The notes below the pieces were generated by a model. The model saw only the letters and a list, made by a program, of their open reading frames with translations. It was not told where the DNA came from and searched no databases. A stretch of DNA of 55,266 nt, taken from positions 1 to 55,266 of the forward strand of contig CAMCWB010000020.1 of NCBI GenBank assembly GCA_945882315.1, read 5' to 3'. This document shows positions 1-16,368 of the stretch, piece by piece (within the stretch, counting starts at the first letter, position 1; each line of letters opens with the position of its first letter). A program made the translations under genes and the position numbers. This DNA is from Bauldia litoralis (lineage in GTDB: Bacteria > Pseudomonadota > Alphaproteobacteria > Rhizobiales > Kaistiaceae).

Positions 1-223
1 CACCGTATCCCAGCGATACCTGATGGCATCCGCGTCGATCATGCGACCGACCTACGCCGGTTCGAAGCTCTCAGGAATCCTCTAGAACCGAGTCACAGCG
101 ACGCACGCCCGACAGAGCGTGATTCAGTTGTTGTTCGGAATGTCCTTAGAGCGATTGCCGAGGGCGGGCCATTATTTCGGCTGATCACCTAGGCTCGGTG
201 CATGAAGTGCGTCTGGATTGGGT
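1..223. other. Left edge, no gene recognised
   Basis: No open frame, tRNA or tuf remnant is recognisable before the glycosyltransferase. Relatives often carry tuf and tRNA-Trp just upstream of secE; neither is seen here. The stretch may hold the promoter of the following gene, but no convincing -35/-10 pair was found. Confidence 0.4.
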
Positions 224-952
224 ATGAGCCTGGACATCCGCATCATCAATCTCGATCGCGCCACCGAGCGCCGCAGGGCCGTCGAGGCGCAGTTGCGCGA
301 GCGGGGGCTGGACGGGCATTTCGTTGCAGCCGTCGATGGCGAGCGTCACGACCTTGCCGAATTCCGTCCCTTCCGGACCGCGAGCTCGTTCCTTTTCCGG
401 CCGCTCGAACGGGGCGAGGTCGGGTGTTTCGCCTCGCATTACCGCCTCTGGCAGGAATGCGTCGCGACCCGGCGCCCGATGCTCATCCTCGAGGACGATT
501 GCGTCCTGAGCGAGGGAATAGGGGACGTGGTCGAGGCGTTGCCGGGGTTGCTGGACAAATACCCCTATATCCGGCTCGCCGGTCACCGCCTGCGCCGGGG
601 CAAGGTTCTTCTTGGCCTTTCCGGGGGACAGTCGATCCGGCGCCTTGGCAAGGGGCCGCTGGGGACAGGGGCCTATGCGATCGCGGCGCCAGCTGCGGCG
701 CGGCTCCTCCGGCATGCCGCCGTCTGGAGCCGCCCTGTGGATAACTATGTGGATTCTTTCTGGATCCACGGGGTCCTGCCCCTTGCGATCGTGCCTTACC
801 CGGTCGGCGACGCCCGGACCGCCTCGATGATCGGCAAGACCCGGTACGTCCAGAATCACCGACTGCACAAGCTTTGCCGGCAGCTTTGCCGGCATACCCA
901 TACGTTGCGCAGGCTCACCTTCAAGCTTGGCCCGGCCTGGCAGCACCGTTGA
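224..952 (+). CDS. Glycosyltransferase family 25 (LPS biosynthesis type)
   Basis: Predicted 242-residue cytoplasmic glycosyltransferase of family 25, the family of Gram-negative LpsA/Lex2B-type enzymes that add galactose or glucose to lipooligosaccharide. The N-terminus IRIINLDRATERR is the family hallmark for the nucleotide-sugar fold, followed by FVAAVDGERHD. A central LILEDDCVLSEG supplies the metal- and sugar-nucleotide-binding acidic cluster, and FASHYRLWQECV is also typical. ATG at 224 gives MSLDIRIINL; an in-frame TTG lies two codons upstream and neither has a clear ribosome binding site. There is no signal peptide or membrane segment. It sits alone upstream of secE, so its sugar acceptor cannot be guessed from neighbours. 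Confidence 0.8.
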   Translation: MSLDIRIINLDRATERRRAVEAQLRERGLDGHFVAAVDGERHDLAEFRPFRTASSFLFRPLERGEVGCFASHYRLWQECVATRRPMLILEDDCVLSEGIGDVVEALPGLLDKYPYIRLAGHRLRRGKVLLGLSGGQSIRRLGKGPLGTGAYAIAAPAAARLLRHAAVWSRPVDNYVDSFWIHGVLPLAIVPYPVGDARTASMIGKTRYVQNHRLHKLCRQLCRHTHTLRRLTFKLGPAWQHR

Positions 953-972
953 GAAAGCCGCCTAAGCTGGCG

Positions 973-994
973 ATATCGGCCGACGGCCCGATAT
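973..994 (+). terminator. Short hairpin after the glycosyltransferase
   Basis: ATATCGG (973-979) can pair with CCGATAT (988-994) over an 8-nt loop, 20 nt after the stop codon. There is no run of T after it, so it is at best a weak terminator or a processing hairpin. Confidence 0.3.
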
Positions 995-1010
995 TTGCCC
1001 AATTTCAGGC

Positions 1011-1039
1011 TTGAGAATTGCAGCAGGTAGTCTTATGTA
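1011..1039 (+). promoter_or_regulatory. Candidate sigma-70 promoter for secE-nusG
   Basis: TTGAGA (1011-1016), a 17-nt spacer, then TATGTA (1034-1039), about 60 nt before the secE start. Spacing is ideal and the hexamers are reasonable. It is the best promoter match between the glycosyltransferase and secE. Confidence 0.5.
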
Positions 1040-1101
1040 GCGCTTCCAAATCACGGCGGGCGAACGATCTGTTTGCGCGCCGATGAGTCGTGAGCAGGTG
1101 A

Positions 1102-1302
1102 ATGGCCTCCAGAACAAATCCTTTAATATTCCTCCAGCAGGTGCGTTCGGAGGCCTCGAAGATCGTTTGGCCGACGCGGCGGGAAACGGTCGTTTCCACG
1201 ATCATGGTGTTCATTTTCGTGGTGATGGCGAGCCTTTTCTTTCTCGCGGCGGATCAGCTGCTGAGTCTGGGCATTTCTTATTTGCTCGGCGTCGGGCGCT
1301 AG
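1102..1302 (+). CDS. secE: Preprotein translocase subunit SecE
   Basis: 66-residue single-span SecE, the clamp subunit that stabilises SecY in the inner-membrane SecYEG translocon. The amphipathic segment VRSEASKIVWPTRRET (about 14-29) is the conserved SecE cytoplasmic helix. One hydrophobic membrane helix (about 33-52) follows. The short single-helix form is usual outside enterobacteria. GAGCAGG lies just before ATG 1102. nusG starts 16 nt after the stop, so the two are almost certainly co-transcribed from the promoter upstream. Confidence 0.95.
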   Translation: MASRTNPLIFLQQVRSEASKIVWPTRRETVVSTIMVFIFVVMASLFFLAADQLLSLGISYLLGVGR

Positions 1303-1318
1303 GGCGGAGCGGCTTTGA

Positions 1319-1849
1319 ATGGATAAGAAGTGGTACATCGTCCACGCTTATTCGAATTTCGAGCGCAAGGTTGCCGATTCCATCAAGGAAAAGGCCCATG
1401 CGACGGGGCTCGATGATCTTTTCGACGAAATCCTCGTGCCGACCGAAAAGGTCGTCGAGGTCCGGCGCGGCCGCAAGGTCGATGCCGAACGGAAGTTTTT
1501 CCCCGGCTACGTGCTGGTGAAGATGGCAATGACGGATGAGGCGTACCACCTCATCAAGAATACGCCCAAGGTCACGGGCTTCCTCGGCGCGGACAACAAG
1601 CCGATGCCGATCTCGGAAGGCGAGGCCAACCGGATTCTGCAGCAGGTCCAGGAAGGCGTCGAGCGGCCCAAGCCGTCGATCAGCTTCGAGGTCGGCGAAC
1701 AGGTGCGGGTTGCGGACGGGCCTTTCGCTTCGTTCAACGGACTGGTCGAGGAAGTCGACGAGGTCCGGGCACGGCTCAAGGTTGCCGTGTCGATCTTCGG
1801 CCGGGCAACACCGGTCGAACTCGAGTATGGGCAAGTCGAGAAACTCTGA
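1319..1849 (+). CDS. nusG: Transcription elongation/antitermination factor NusG
   Basis: 176-residue NusG. It binds the RNA polymerase clamp, raises processivity, assists Rho and couples transcription to translation through S10. The NGN domain (about 4-110) begins [13 protein letters not shown] and includes [10 protein letters not shown]. The KOW domain (about 122-176) has [17 protein letters not shown] and ends [10 protein letters not shown]. Length is normal. The final codons take part in a 16-bp inverted repeat with the 3' UTR (1810-1874), and a decayed second copy of the last codons lies at 1943-1975. Confidence 0.97.
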   Translation: MDKKWYIVHAYSNFERKVADSIKEKAHATGLDDLFDEILVPTEKVVEVRRGRKVDAERKFFPGYVLVKMAMTDEAYHLIKNTPKVTGFLGADNKPMPISEGEANRILQQVQEGVERPKPSISFEVGEQVRVADGPFASFNGLVEEVDEVRARLKVAVSIFGRATPVELEYGQVEKL

Positions 1850-1874
1850 CCATCGGGTCTCGAGTTCGACCGGT
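1810..1874 (+). repeat. 16-bp perfect inverted repeat spanning the nusG stop
   Basis: ACCGGTCGAACTCGAG (1810-1825, inside the last nusG codons) is exactly repeated in inverted form at 1859-1874, after the stop codon. The arms are 33 nt apart. In RNA this would place the nusG stop codon in the loop of a long stem. No U-run follows, so processing or retarded read-through seems likelier than intrinsic termination. Confidence 0.75.
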
Positions 1875-1880
1875 CCTTGA

Positions 1881-1902
1881 GATGTCGGGCTTGCCCGATA
1901 TC
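1881..1902 (+). repeat. Hairpin in the nusG-rplK gap
   Basis: GATGTCGGGC (1881-1890) pairs with GCCCGATATC (1893-1902), with one G-U pair and a very small loop that would open to four bases or more. It is the second of four dyads in the gap. Confidence 0.6.
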
Positions 1903-1913
1903 TGATGAAAAGA

Positions 1914-1939
1914 GCCATTTCGCGCGAATGCGAAATGGC
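1914..1939 (+). repeat. Hairpin with 10-bp perfect stem
   Basis: GCCATTTCGC (1914-1923) and GCGAAATGGC (1930-1939) form a perfect stem around GCGAAT. It directly precedes the duplicated nusG tail and has no T-tract. Confidence 0.7.
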
Positions 1940-1942
1940 GGC

Positions 1943-1975
1943 GAACTGGAATACGGGCAGGTCGAAAAGCGCTGA
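1943..1975 (+). pseudogene. Remnant second copy of the nusG 3' end
   Basis: Translates as [10 protein letters not shown] followed by TGA, against [10 protein letters not shown]-stop at the end of the intact nusG. Over 38 aligned bases about 30 match. Differences within the shared codons are almost all at third positions (CTC/CTG, GAG/GAA, TAT/TAC, CAA/CAG, GAG/GAA, AAA/AAG), the pattern left by two coding sequences that diverged under selection. Upstream in the same frame nothing resembles NusG, so only the last dozen codons remain. This could be the scar of a past replacement or duplication of nusG. Confidence 0.65.
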
Positions 1976-1980
1976 CCCGG

Positions 1981-2001
1981 GAAGGCCGGTCTCCGGCCTT
2001 C
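1981..2001 (+). promoter_or_regulatory. Leader hairpin before rplK
   Basis: GAAGGCCGG (1981-1989) and CCGGCCTTC (1993-2001) form a 9-bp stem with a three-base loop, 95 nt upstream of rplK. L1 represses the rplK-rplA message in many bacteria through a leader structure. This hairpin is a candidate part of that leader, but the L1 site itself was not identified. Confidence 0.4.
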
Positions 2002-2096
2002 GAACAGCGTCGTGGGAGGCGAGGGCGCGTTGCCTGGCGTCCGGACCGCACCACGGCATCCGAACCGCCCGTTAGGGCACAAGGACAGGAGTCGAA

Positions 2097-2525
2097 ATGG
2101 CAAAGAAGATTGCGGGTTCTCTGAAGCTTCAGGTCCCGGCCGCGTCGGCAACGCCGTCGCCGCCGATCGGACCGGCGCTCGGTCAGCGCGGCATCAACAT
2201 CATGGAGTTCTGCAAGGCGTTCAACGCCCAGACGCAGGACGTGGAAAAGGGTTCGCCGGTTCCGGTGGTCATCACCTACTACCAGGACAAGTCCTTCACC
2301 TTCGTGATGAAGACGCCGCCGGTCAGCTTCTTCCTCAAGAAGGCGGCCGCGATCCAGAAGGGATCGAAGTTGCCGGGCCGCGGCATCGCCGGAACCGTCT
2401 CCAAGGAGCAGGTCCGCGACATCGCGACGAAGAAGCTCAAGGATTTGAACGCCGTCGACGTCGAAGCGGCGATGCGCATGGTCGAGGGCTCGGCCCGCTC
2501 CATGGGCCTGCAGGTTACGGAGTAG
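2097..2525 (+). CDS. rplK: 50S ribosomal protein L11
   Basis: 142-residue L11, which binds 23S rRNA helices 43/44 and forms the GTPase-associated centre with L10 and L7/L12. The N-terminal domain carries [14 protein letters not shown] (about 22-35), the proline-rich site bound by thiopeptides and trimethylated in many bacteria. The C-terminal RNA-binding domain includes [24 protein letters not shown] precedes ATG 2097. rplA follows after 4 nt, so the pair is one transcription unit. Confidence 0.98.
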   Translation: MAKKIAGSLKLQVPAASATPSPPIGPALGQRGINIMEFCKAFNAQTQDVEKGSPVPVVITYYQDKSFTFVMKTPPVSFFLKKAAAIQKGSKLPGRGIAGTVSKEQVRDIATKKLKDLNAVDVEAAMRMVEGSARSMGLQVTE

Positions 2526-2529
2526 GACC

Positions 2530-3231
<702 letters not shown>

Positions 3232-3236
3232 GACTT

Positions 3237-3418
3237 CCGCCCGGGCAACCGGGCGGCAAGATGGATCGCGGAGGCTTCGGCCCCCGCAATCCATGATCCT
3301 GTCCGAGACTGCAGGCGCCGGGTATCCGGCTTAATTGGATCGCCTGCAATAGACGGGAGGGAACCGGATTTTCCGGTTCGAACCTCTTGTGTGACCTAAG
3401 CAGGCACCTTGGTGTGCC
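3237..3418 (+). promoter_or_regulatory. Structured rplJ (L10) leader
   Basis: The 301 nt between rplA and rplJ hold at least five hairpins. An 8-bp stem with a GCAA tetraloop is at 3237-3256. A long stem capped by a UUCG tetraloop is at 3261-3294. A GCAGGCG/CGCCTGC stem with an inner CCGG/CCGG hairpin is at 3311-3347. GAACCGGA/TCCGGTTC is at 3361-3379, and GGCAC/GTGCC at 3403-3418. None has a T-tract. Known L10 leaders fold into a compact RNA bound by the L10-L7/L12 complex to repress rplJL. The position and folding fit, but the exact binding motif was not verified. Confidence 0.6.
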
Positions 3419-3532
3419 GGCTGGGGGACAGGCTCGGCAAGCGTCGCCGGCGAAGCGCGGAAGCGTGGAGCAGGCGGCATCTAGCAACCGGCGGTCCCAA
3501 TCCAGCATTGGCCCGCCAATTGGAGTGAGGCA

Positions 3533-4051
3533 GTGGATAGAGCGGAAAAAAGCGAGCTCGTCACAGCAATGAACCTGGTGTTCAAGGACGCCGGGGCCGT
3601 TGTCGTGGCCCACTATACCGGCCTCAGCGTTGCCCAAATGACGGTCTTTCGGGCCAAAATGCGGGACGCTGGAGCCAGTGTGAAGGTCGCCAAGAACCGC
3701 CTTGCCAAACTCGCTCTCCAAGGCACGGACGCCGAGACCATCGCGGACCTCCTGAAGGGTCCGACCGTGATCGCCTATTCGAAGGATCCGGTCGCTGCCC
3801 CGAAGGTCGCCACGGATTTTGCCAAGACCAATGACAAGTTCGTCATCCTTGGCGGTTCGCTGGGCCGCACCAGTCTCAATCCCGAAGGCATCAAGGCGCT
3901 TGCCTCGTTGCCGTCGCTCGACGAACTCCGCGGCAGACTGGTTGGCCTGATTTCCTCGCCAGCCACGCGCGTCGCCCAGGTCGTTGCCGCGCCGGCCGCA
4001 CAGCTCGCCCGCGTCGTCGGAGCCTATGCCAACAAGAGCGAGGCGGCGTAA
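3533..4051 (+). CDS. rplJ: 50S ribosomal protein L10
   Basis: 172-residue L10, the base of the L7/L12 stalk and the probable autoregulator of this operon. It opens [17 protein letters not shown]. The rRNA-binding part includes [20 protein letters not shown] and the C-terminal helix near 140-172 should hold the L7/L12 dimers. The start is GTG 3533, chosen because GGAGTGAGG stands just before it and it gives the family N-terminus. Confidence 0.97.
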   Translation: MDRAEKSELVTAMNLVFKDAGAVVVAHYTGLSVAQMTVFRAKMRDAGASVKVAKNRLAKLALQGTDAETIADLLKGPTVIAYSKDPVAAPKVATDFAKTNDKFVILGGSLGRTSLNPEGIKALASLPSLDELRGRLVGLISSPATRVAQVVAAPAAQLARVVGAYANKSEAA

Positions 4052-4097
4052 GGCCGTTCTCGGATCAACAAGGTTCGAACCTAAAAGGAACTGAAAA

Positions 4098-4475
4098 GTG
4101 GCTGATCTATCGAAAATCGTCGACGAACTGTCGCAACTGACTGTCATCGAAGCGGCTGAACTCTCCAAGCTTCTCGAAGAGAAGTGGGGCGTCTCGGCCG
4201 CCGCGCCGGTCGCCATGGTCGCCGCCGGCGGCGGTGCCGCTGCTGCCGTCCCGGCCGAAGAGAAGACCGAATTCGACGTCATCCTGTCGGAAATCGGGCC
4301 GAACAAGATCAACGTGATCAAGGAAGTCCGCGCGGTCACCGGACTCGGCCTGAAGGAAGCCAAGGATCTCGTCGAGGCCGCTCCGAAGGCCGTCAAGGAA
4401 GCCGTGTCCAAGGACGAAGCTGCCAAGATCAAGGCTCAGATCGAGGCCGCCGGCGCCAAGGTCGACGTTAAGTAA
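4098..4475 (+). CDS. rplL: 50S ribosomal protein L7/L12
   Basis: 125-residue L7/L12, the multicopy stalk protein that recruits EF-Tu, EF-G and IF2. The N-terminal dimerisation domain (about 1-35), an Ala/Gly/Val-rich hinge (about 38-55), and the C-terminal factor-binding domain with [21 protein letters not shown] are all present. AAAGGAACTGAAAA precedes ATG 4098. It lies 46 nt after rplJ. Confidence 0.98.
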   Translation: MADLSKIVDELSQLTVIEAAELSKLLEEKWGVSAAAPVAMVAAGGGAAAAVPAEEKTEFDVILSEIGPNKINVIKEVRAVTGLGLKEAKDLVEAAPKAVKEAVSKDEAAKIKAQIEAAGAKVDVK

Positions 4476-4488
4476 GTGCATTGACGAC

Positions 4489-4514
4489 GGCCGGCTCCGC
4501 CAGCGGAGCCGGCC
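4489..4514 (+). promoter_or_regulatory. rplL-rpoB intercistronic hairpin
   Basis: GGCCGGCTCCG (4489-4499) and CGGAGCCGGCC (4504-4514) form a perfect 11-bp GC-rich stem with loop CCAG. There is no T-run. In enterobacteria the same gap carries an attenuator and an RNase III site that lower rpoBC expression relative to rplL. By position this hairpin may do the same. Confidence 0.6.
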
Positions 4515-4610
4515 GATATCAGAGACTTCACATCGGACCGTTGTCCCGAGGGCCGCGCTGATAGCGACCCTTCGGACAGCCGTTCATAGAAAATCAGACG
4601 AGGAGTGAAC

Positions 4611-8756
<4,146 letters not shown>

Positions 8757-8853
8757 GCCGCGTTCACATGGATGCTGAACGAATGACGTTTTTGTATGCG
8801 GTCGCCGCCGGGTTCCTGGCTAGTCCGGCGGGCCGCATCGAAGGAGACAGTCA

Positions 8854-13047
<4,194 letters not shown>

Positions 13048-13071
13048 CCGGCCGACCAGCGCCAGAAACAA

Positions 13072-13103
13072 AAAGGGCCGCCAAGAGGCGGCCCTTTCTT
13101 TTT
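13072..13103. terminator. Bidirectional intrinsic terminator after rpoC
   Basis: AAAGGGCCGCC (13072-13082), loop AAGA, GGCGGCCCTTT (13087-13097), then CTTTTT. The reverse strand also ends in a T-run, so it can stop both rpoC and the convergent oxidoreductase. Confidence 0.92.
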
Positions 13104-13117
13104 GAGGCGGAGGGTGG

Positions 13118-14758
13118 CTAGGCCGCCTTCGCCTTGGCCGCCGCGCCGGCCTTGGCGTCGGCGAGCACCATGTCGGCGCCCTTCTCGGCAACCATGATCG
13201 TCGGCGCATTGGTGTTGCCCGAGACGATGTCCGGCATGATCGAGGCGTCGATCACCCGAAGCCCCGTGAAACCCTTGACCCGCAGCCGTTCGTCGACGAC
13301 GGCGTTCGGATCGGTGCCCATGCGGCAGGTCGAGACCGGATGGAAGCTCGTCCGGCCCTTCTGCTTCAGGAACTCGACCAGGTCGGCATCGCTCGTCCGC
13401 TCCGGTCCCGGCGCATATTCGGAGACGATGTATTTGGCGATGACGGGGTCCTTCATGACCTCGCGCATCTGCCGGATGCCGTCGGTCAGCGACTGGCGAT
13501 CGCGCTCCGCGGCGAGATAGTTGGGCTGGATCTCGGGCGCCTTGAACGGGTCCGGCGAGACGATCCGGACATAGCCCTTGCTCTCCGGCCGGAGCAGCGT
13601 GGCCGTCACCGTGATGCCGGGGAAGGGGTGGGCGCTCGGTCCCGCCTTGTCGGTGCTGAAGAGCATCAGCAGGACCTGGATGTCCGGCGAGGCATGGGTC
13701 GACGGATCGGTCCGGATGAAGCCGCCGCAGATCGACACGGCCATGCCGAGCATGCCGCGGCGCTGCAGCACGTAGCTCATCCCGGCGGTCAGGCGGCGGT
13801 GATAGTGGTTGGCGATCAAATTGCCGCTGAAGGCGTTGGCCACCCGATACATGATCGGGGCGTTGAAATGGTCCTTAAGGTCGGCGCCGACGCCTTTCAG
13901 GTCGGCGATCGGCTGGATGCCGAAGGATTTCAGCAGGTCCGCTGGTCCGAGCCCGGAAAGCTGGAGGAGCTGCGGCGAGTTGTAGGCGCCGCCCGAGACC
14001 AGCACCTCGATATTGGCCCGCGCTGTCTTGATCTCGTTGCCTTGCCGGTATTCGACGCCGACCGCGCGCCGCCCCTCGAAGAGGAGCCGCGTCGTATGGG
14101 CGTTGGTGGCGACGGCGAGGTTGGGGCGCTTGCGGGCGGGGCGGAGATAGCCGACCGCGGCGCTGTGGCGGCGGCCGTTGCGGATCGTCCACTGGTAGCG
14201 GCCGAAGCCCTCCTGCTCGGCCCCGTTGAAATCGTCGTTCTTCTTGTAGCCGGCATTGGCCGCCGCCTGGAGGAAGGCGTCGCAGAGCGGATAGCTCTGC
14301 TTCGGGTCGCTGACATGCAGCGGTCCGCCGCCACCGTGGAATTCGTCGGACCCGGTTTCGCGATTCTCTGCCTTGCGGAAATAGGGGAGGATGTCCTCAT
14401 AGCTCCAGCCGACATTGCCGAGCTGCCGCCAGTGGTCGTAATCCTCATGCTGGCCGCGGATATAGATCATGCCGTTGATCGAGCTCGACCCGCCGACGAC
14501 CTTGCCGCGCGGCTGCATGACGGCCCGTTTGACCCATTCTTCGCCAGGCGTGGTCTCGTAGAGCCAGTTGATCTTCGGATTGATGAAATGCTTGGCGTAG
14601 CCGATCGGGATATGGATCCACGGATTGCTGTCCTCGCCACCGGCCTCGAGCAGGAGCACCTTGTAGGCGCCGCTTTCGGTCAGCCGGTTGGCCAGCACGC
14701 AGCCTGCACTCCCGGCCCCGACGATGATGTAGTCGAATGTATTATTGTCGCTCGGCAT
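13118..14758 (-). CDS. GMC-family FAD oxidoreductase (choline/alcohol dehydrogenase-like)
   Basis: 546-residue flavoprotein of the glucose-methanol-choline family. The FAD-binding fold starts [17 protein letters not shown] (about 10-26) with LLLEAGG. GMC signature 1 is [19 protein letters not shown] (near 85-103). Signature 2 is [16 protein letters not shown]. The active-site His is in [10 protein letters not shown] near residue 470, with the second conserved region in [14 protein letters not shown]. There is no signal peptide, so it is probably cytosolic. The C-terminus is an Ala/Lys-rich tail. Substrate is not predictable: choline, polyethylene glycol and aliphatic alcohols are all oxidised by close relatives. 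It is convergent with rpoC. Confidence 0.88.
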   Translation of the reverse strand: MPSDNNTFDYIIVGAGSAGCVLANRLTESGAYKVLLLEAGGEDSNPWIHIPIGYAKHFINPKINWLYETTPGEEWVKRAVMQPRGKVVGGSSSINGMIYIRGQHEDYDHWRQLGNVGWSYEDILPYFRKAENRETGSDEFHGGGGPLHVSDPKQSYPLCDAFLQAAANAGYKKNDDFNGAEQEGFGRYQWTIRNGRRHSAAVGYLRPARKRPNLAVATNAHTTRLLFEGRRAVGVEYRQGNEIKTARANIEVLVSGGAYNSPQLLQLSGLGPADLLKSFGIQPIADLKGVGADLKDHFNAPIMYRVANAFSGNLIANHYHRRLTAGMSYVLQRRGMLGMAVSICGGFIRTDPSTHASPDIQVLLMLFSTDKAGPSAHPFPGITVTATLLRPESKGYVRIVSPDPFKAPEIQPNYLAAERDRQSLTDGIRQMREVMKDPVIAKYIVSEYAPGPERTSDADLVEFLKQKGRTSFHPVSTCRMGTDPNAVVDERLRVKGFTGLRVIDASIMPDIVSGNTNAPTIMVAEKGADMVLADAKAGAAAKAKAA

Positions 14759-14788
14759 TGTTCCCTCCCGGATGCAAGTGGGAGCAAT

Positions 14789-15048
14789 CTAGCAAGACGG
14801 CAAAGCCCGCTGCCATCTCTTTCGGTGGGGAGGAAGGACGAACGAGGGGCTTTCGATGAGATCGAGACGCTTCTCGATAGGTTCGACCCGATTCTCCAGG
14901 CGATCGAGTCGCCGATGGACGCCAACGAGGTTTCCTCGACCGCGGTGATTATGCCTTTGATGTCGCGCATATCGTCCCTCAGCCGACTAATTTTCTCGTC
15001 GATTCGGCGGAGACGGCGAGGAATAATGCCGTTGAGTTCCTCGGCCAT
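14789..15048 (-). pseudogene. Frameshifted small coiled-coil protein
   Basis: From ATG at 15048 the frame reads MAEELNGIIPRRLRRIDEKI, then RLRDDMRDIKGIITAVEE. At the AAA run (plus-strand TTT 14931-14933) one base appears lost. Moving to the other frame continues NLVGVHRRLDRLENRVEP, IEKRLDLIESPSF, ending at TAG 14789-14791. Restoring one A gives about 86 residues of heptad-like R-L-x-R-I/L-E repeats, a pattern common in small coiled-coil hypothetical proteins of rhizobia. The unshifted frame instead runs into the start of the oxidoreductase gene and loses the repeat. A recent mutation or a sequencing error would both explain it. Function unknown. Confidence 0.65.
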
Positions 15049-15176
15049 GCTTGGATTATGGCGCGCTAATCCCTATTTAGGCGCGGCTGACCCGCTCCGA
15101 TTGTCGCATTGGCGGAGGAGGGGCGGCGGAGCGGCCTAAAGTGCCGCCAAATCCTTCTAATTCCGAACTGCCGCGC
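15049..15176. other. Gap upstream of the str operon promoter
   Basis: Part of a 423-nt stretch without a gene between the coiled-coil pseudogene and rpsL. I see no coding potential here. The promoter and leader that follow are described separately. Confidence 0.5.
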
Positions 15177-15205
15177 TTGACTTAACCGGGATCGGCCGAT
15201 AGATA
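15177..15205 (+). promoter_or_regulatory. Candidate sigma-70 promoter of the str operon
   Basis: TTGACT (15177-15182), exactly 17 nt, then TAGATA (15200-15205). It is the best promoter match in the 423-nt gap and would give a leader of about 260 nt before rpsL. Confidence 0.6.
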
Positions 15206-15471
15206 ACGGCCACTTCTTGCGGCAGGCAGTGGGTTTCCGCGATCGGCACGGCGTCTCCAGAGCGCCTCGATCCATGTCTCCCAAACGCTGCACCTGACAG
15301 TCATTTGTCAGTCTAGCCGGTGCACGACCCACGGACTTGTCCGGTCGGTCCTCTGCTATTTAACGCGCCCCCTCGTTGTTGAGGCGAGGACGGCGCTTTT
15401 ACGTGTCGCGTGGATTTTCCACGCATTGTCGCCCCGGAGGCTCGCCTCCGAAACTGGAACAAAGGCTAAGA
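15206..15471 (+). promoter_or_regulatory. Structured leader of rpsL
   Basis: Three dyads are visible: CTGACA/TGTCAG (15294-15311), GCGTGGA-TTT-TCCACGC (15408-15424) and CGGAGGC/GCCTCCG (15435-15450). The middle hairpin shares its GGA-TTT-TCC apex with a hairpin in the rplJ leader. No T-tract follows any of them. The last stem ends 21 nt before the rpsL start and could affect initiation. S7 represses the str mRNA in enterobacteria, but at the rpsL-rpsG gap, so this leader is not obviously that element. Confidence 0.4.
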
Positions 15472-15843
15472 ATGCCGACAGTCAACCAGCTCATCCGCAA
15501 GCCGCGCACCATGCCGGCGACGCGCAACAAAGTTCCGGCGATGCAGGCCTGCCCGCAGAAGCGTGGCGTCTGCACCCGCGTTTACACCGTGACGCCGAAG
15601 AAGCCGAACTCGGCGCTTCGTAAGGTCGCCAAGATACGCCTGACCAACCAGTTCGAGGTCATCGGCTACATTCCGGGTGAGGGGCATAACCTCCAGGAGC
15701 ATTCGGTAGTGATGATCCGCGGCGGCCGCGTGAAGGATCTTCCCGGCGTCCGCTACCACGTCATTCGCGGCGTCCTCGATACCCAGGGCGTCAAGGACCG
15801 CAAGCAGCGCCGTTCGAAGTACGGAGCCAAGCGACCCAAGTAA
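15472..15843 (+). CDS. rpsL: 30S ribosomal protein S12
   Basis: 123-residue S12 at the decoding centre. ATG 15472 gives the universal N-terminus [12 protein letters not shown]; the frame is open further upstream but that part is not conserved. Lys43 ([11 protein letters not shown]) and Lys88 ([11 protein letters not shown]) are the streptomycin-sensitive wild-type residues. Asp89 is the position methylthiolated by RimO in many bacteria. It is the first gene of the str operon, 45 nt before rpsG. Confidence 0.98.
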   Translation: MPTVNQLIRKPRTMPATRNKVPAMQACPQKRGVCTRVYTVTPKKPNSALRKVAKIRLTNQFEVIGYIPGEGHNLQEHSVVMIRGGRVKDLPGVRYHVIRGVLDTQGVKDRKQRRSKYGAKRPK

Positions 15844-15867
15844 TTGGACTCGCTTTCGCGTCACTAA

Positions 15868-16359
<492 letters not shown>

Positions 16360-16368
16360 GAGGCACCG

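Noticed and set aside
953-1101. Expected tRNA-Trp before secE
   Set aside because: No cloverleaf, anticodon context or CCA-proximal T-loop could be found in this gap.
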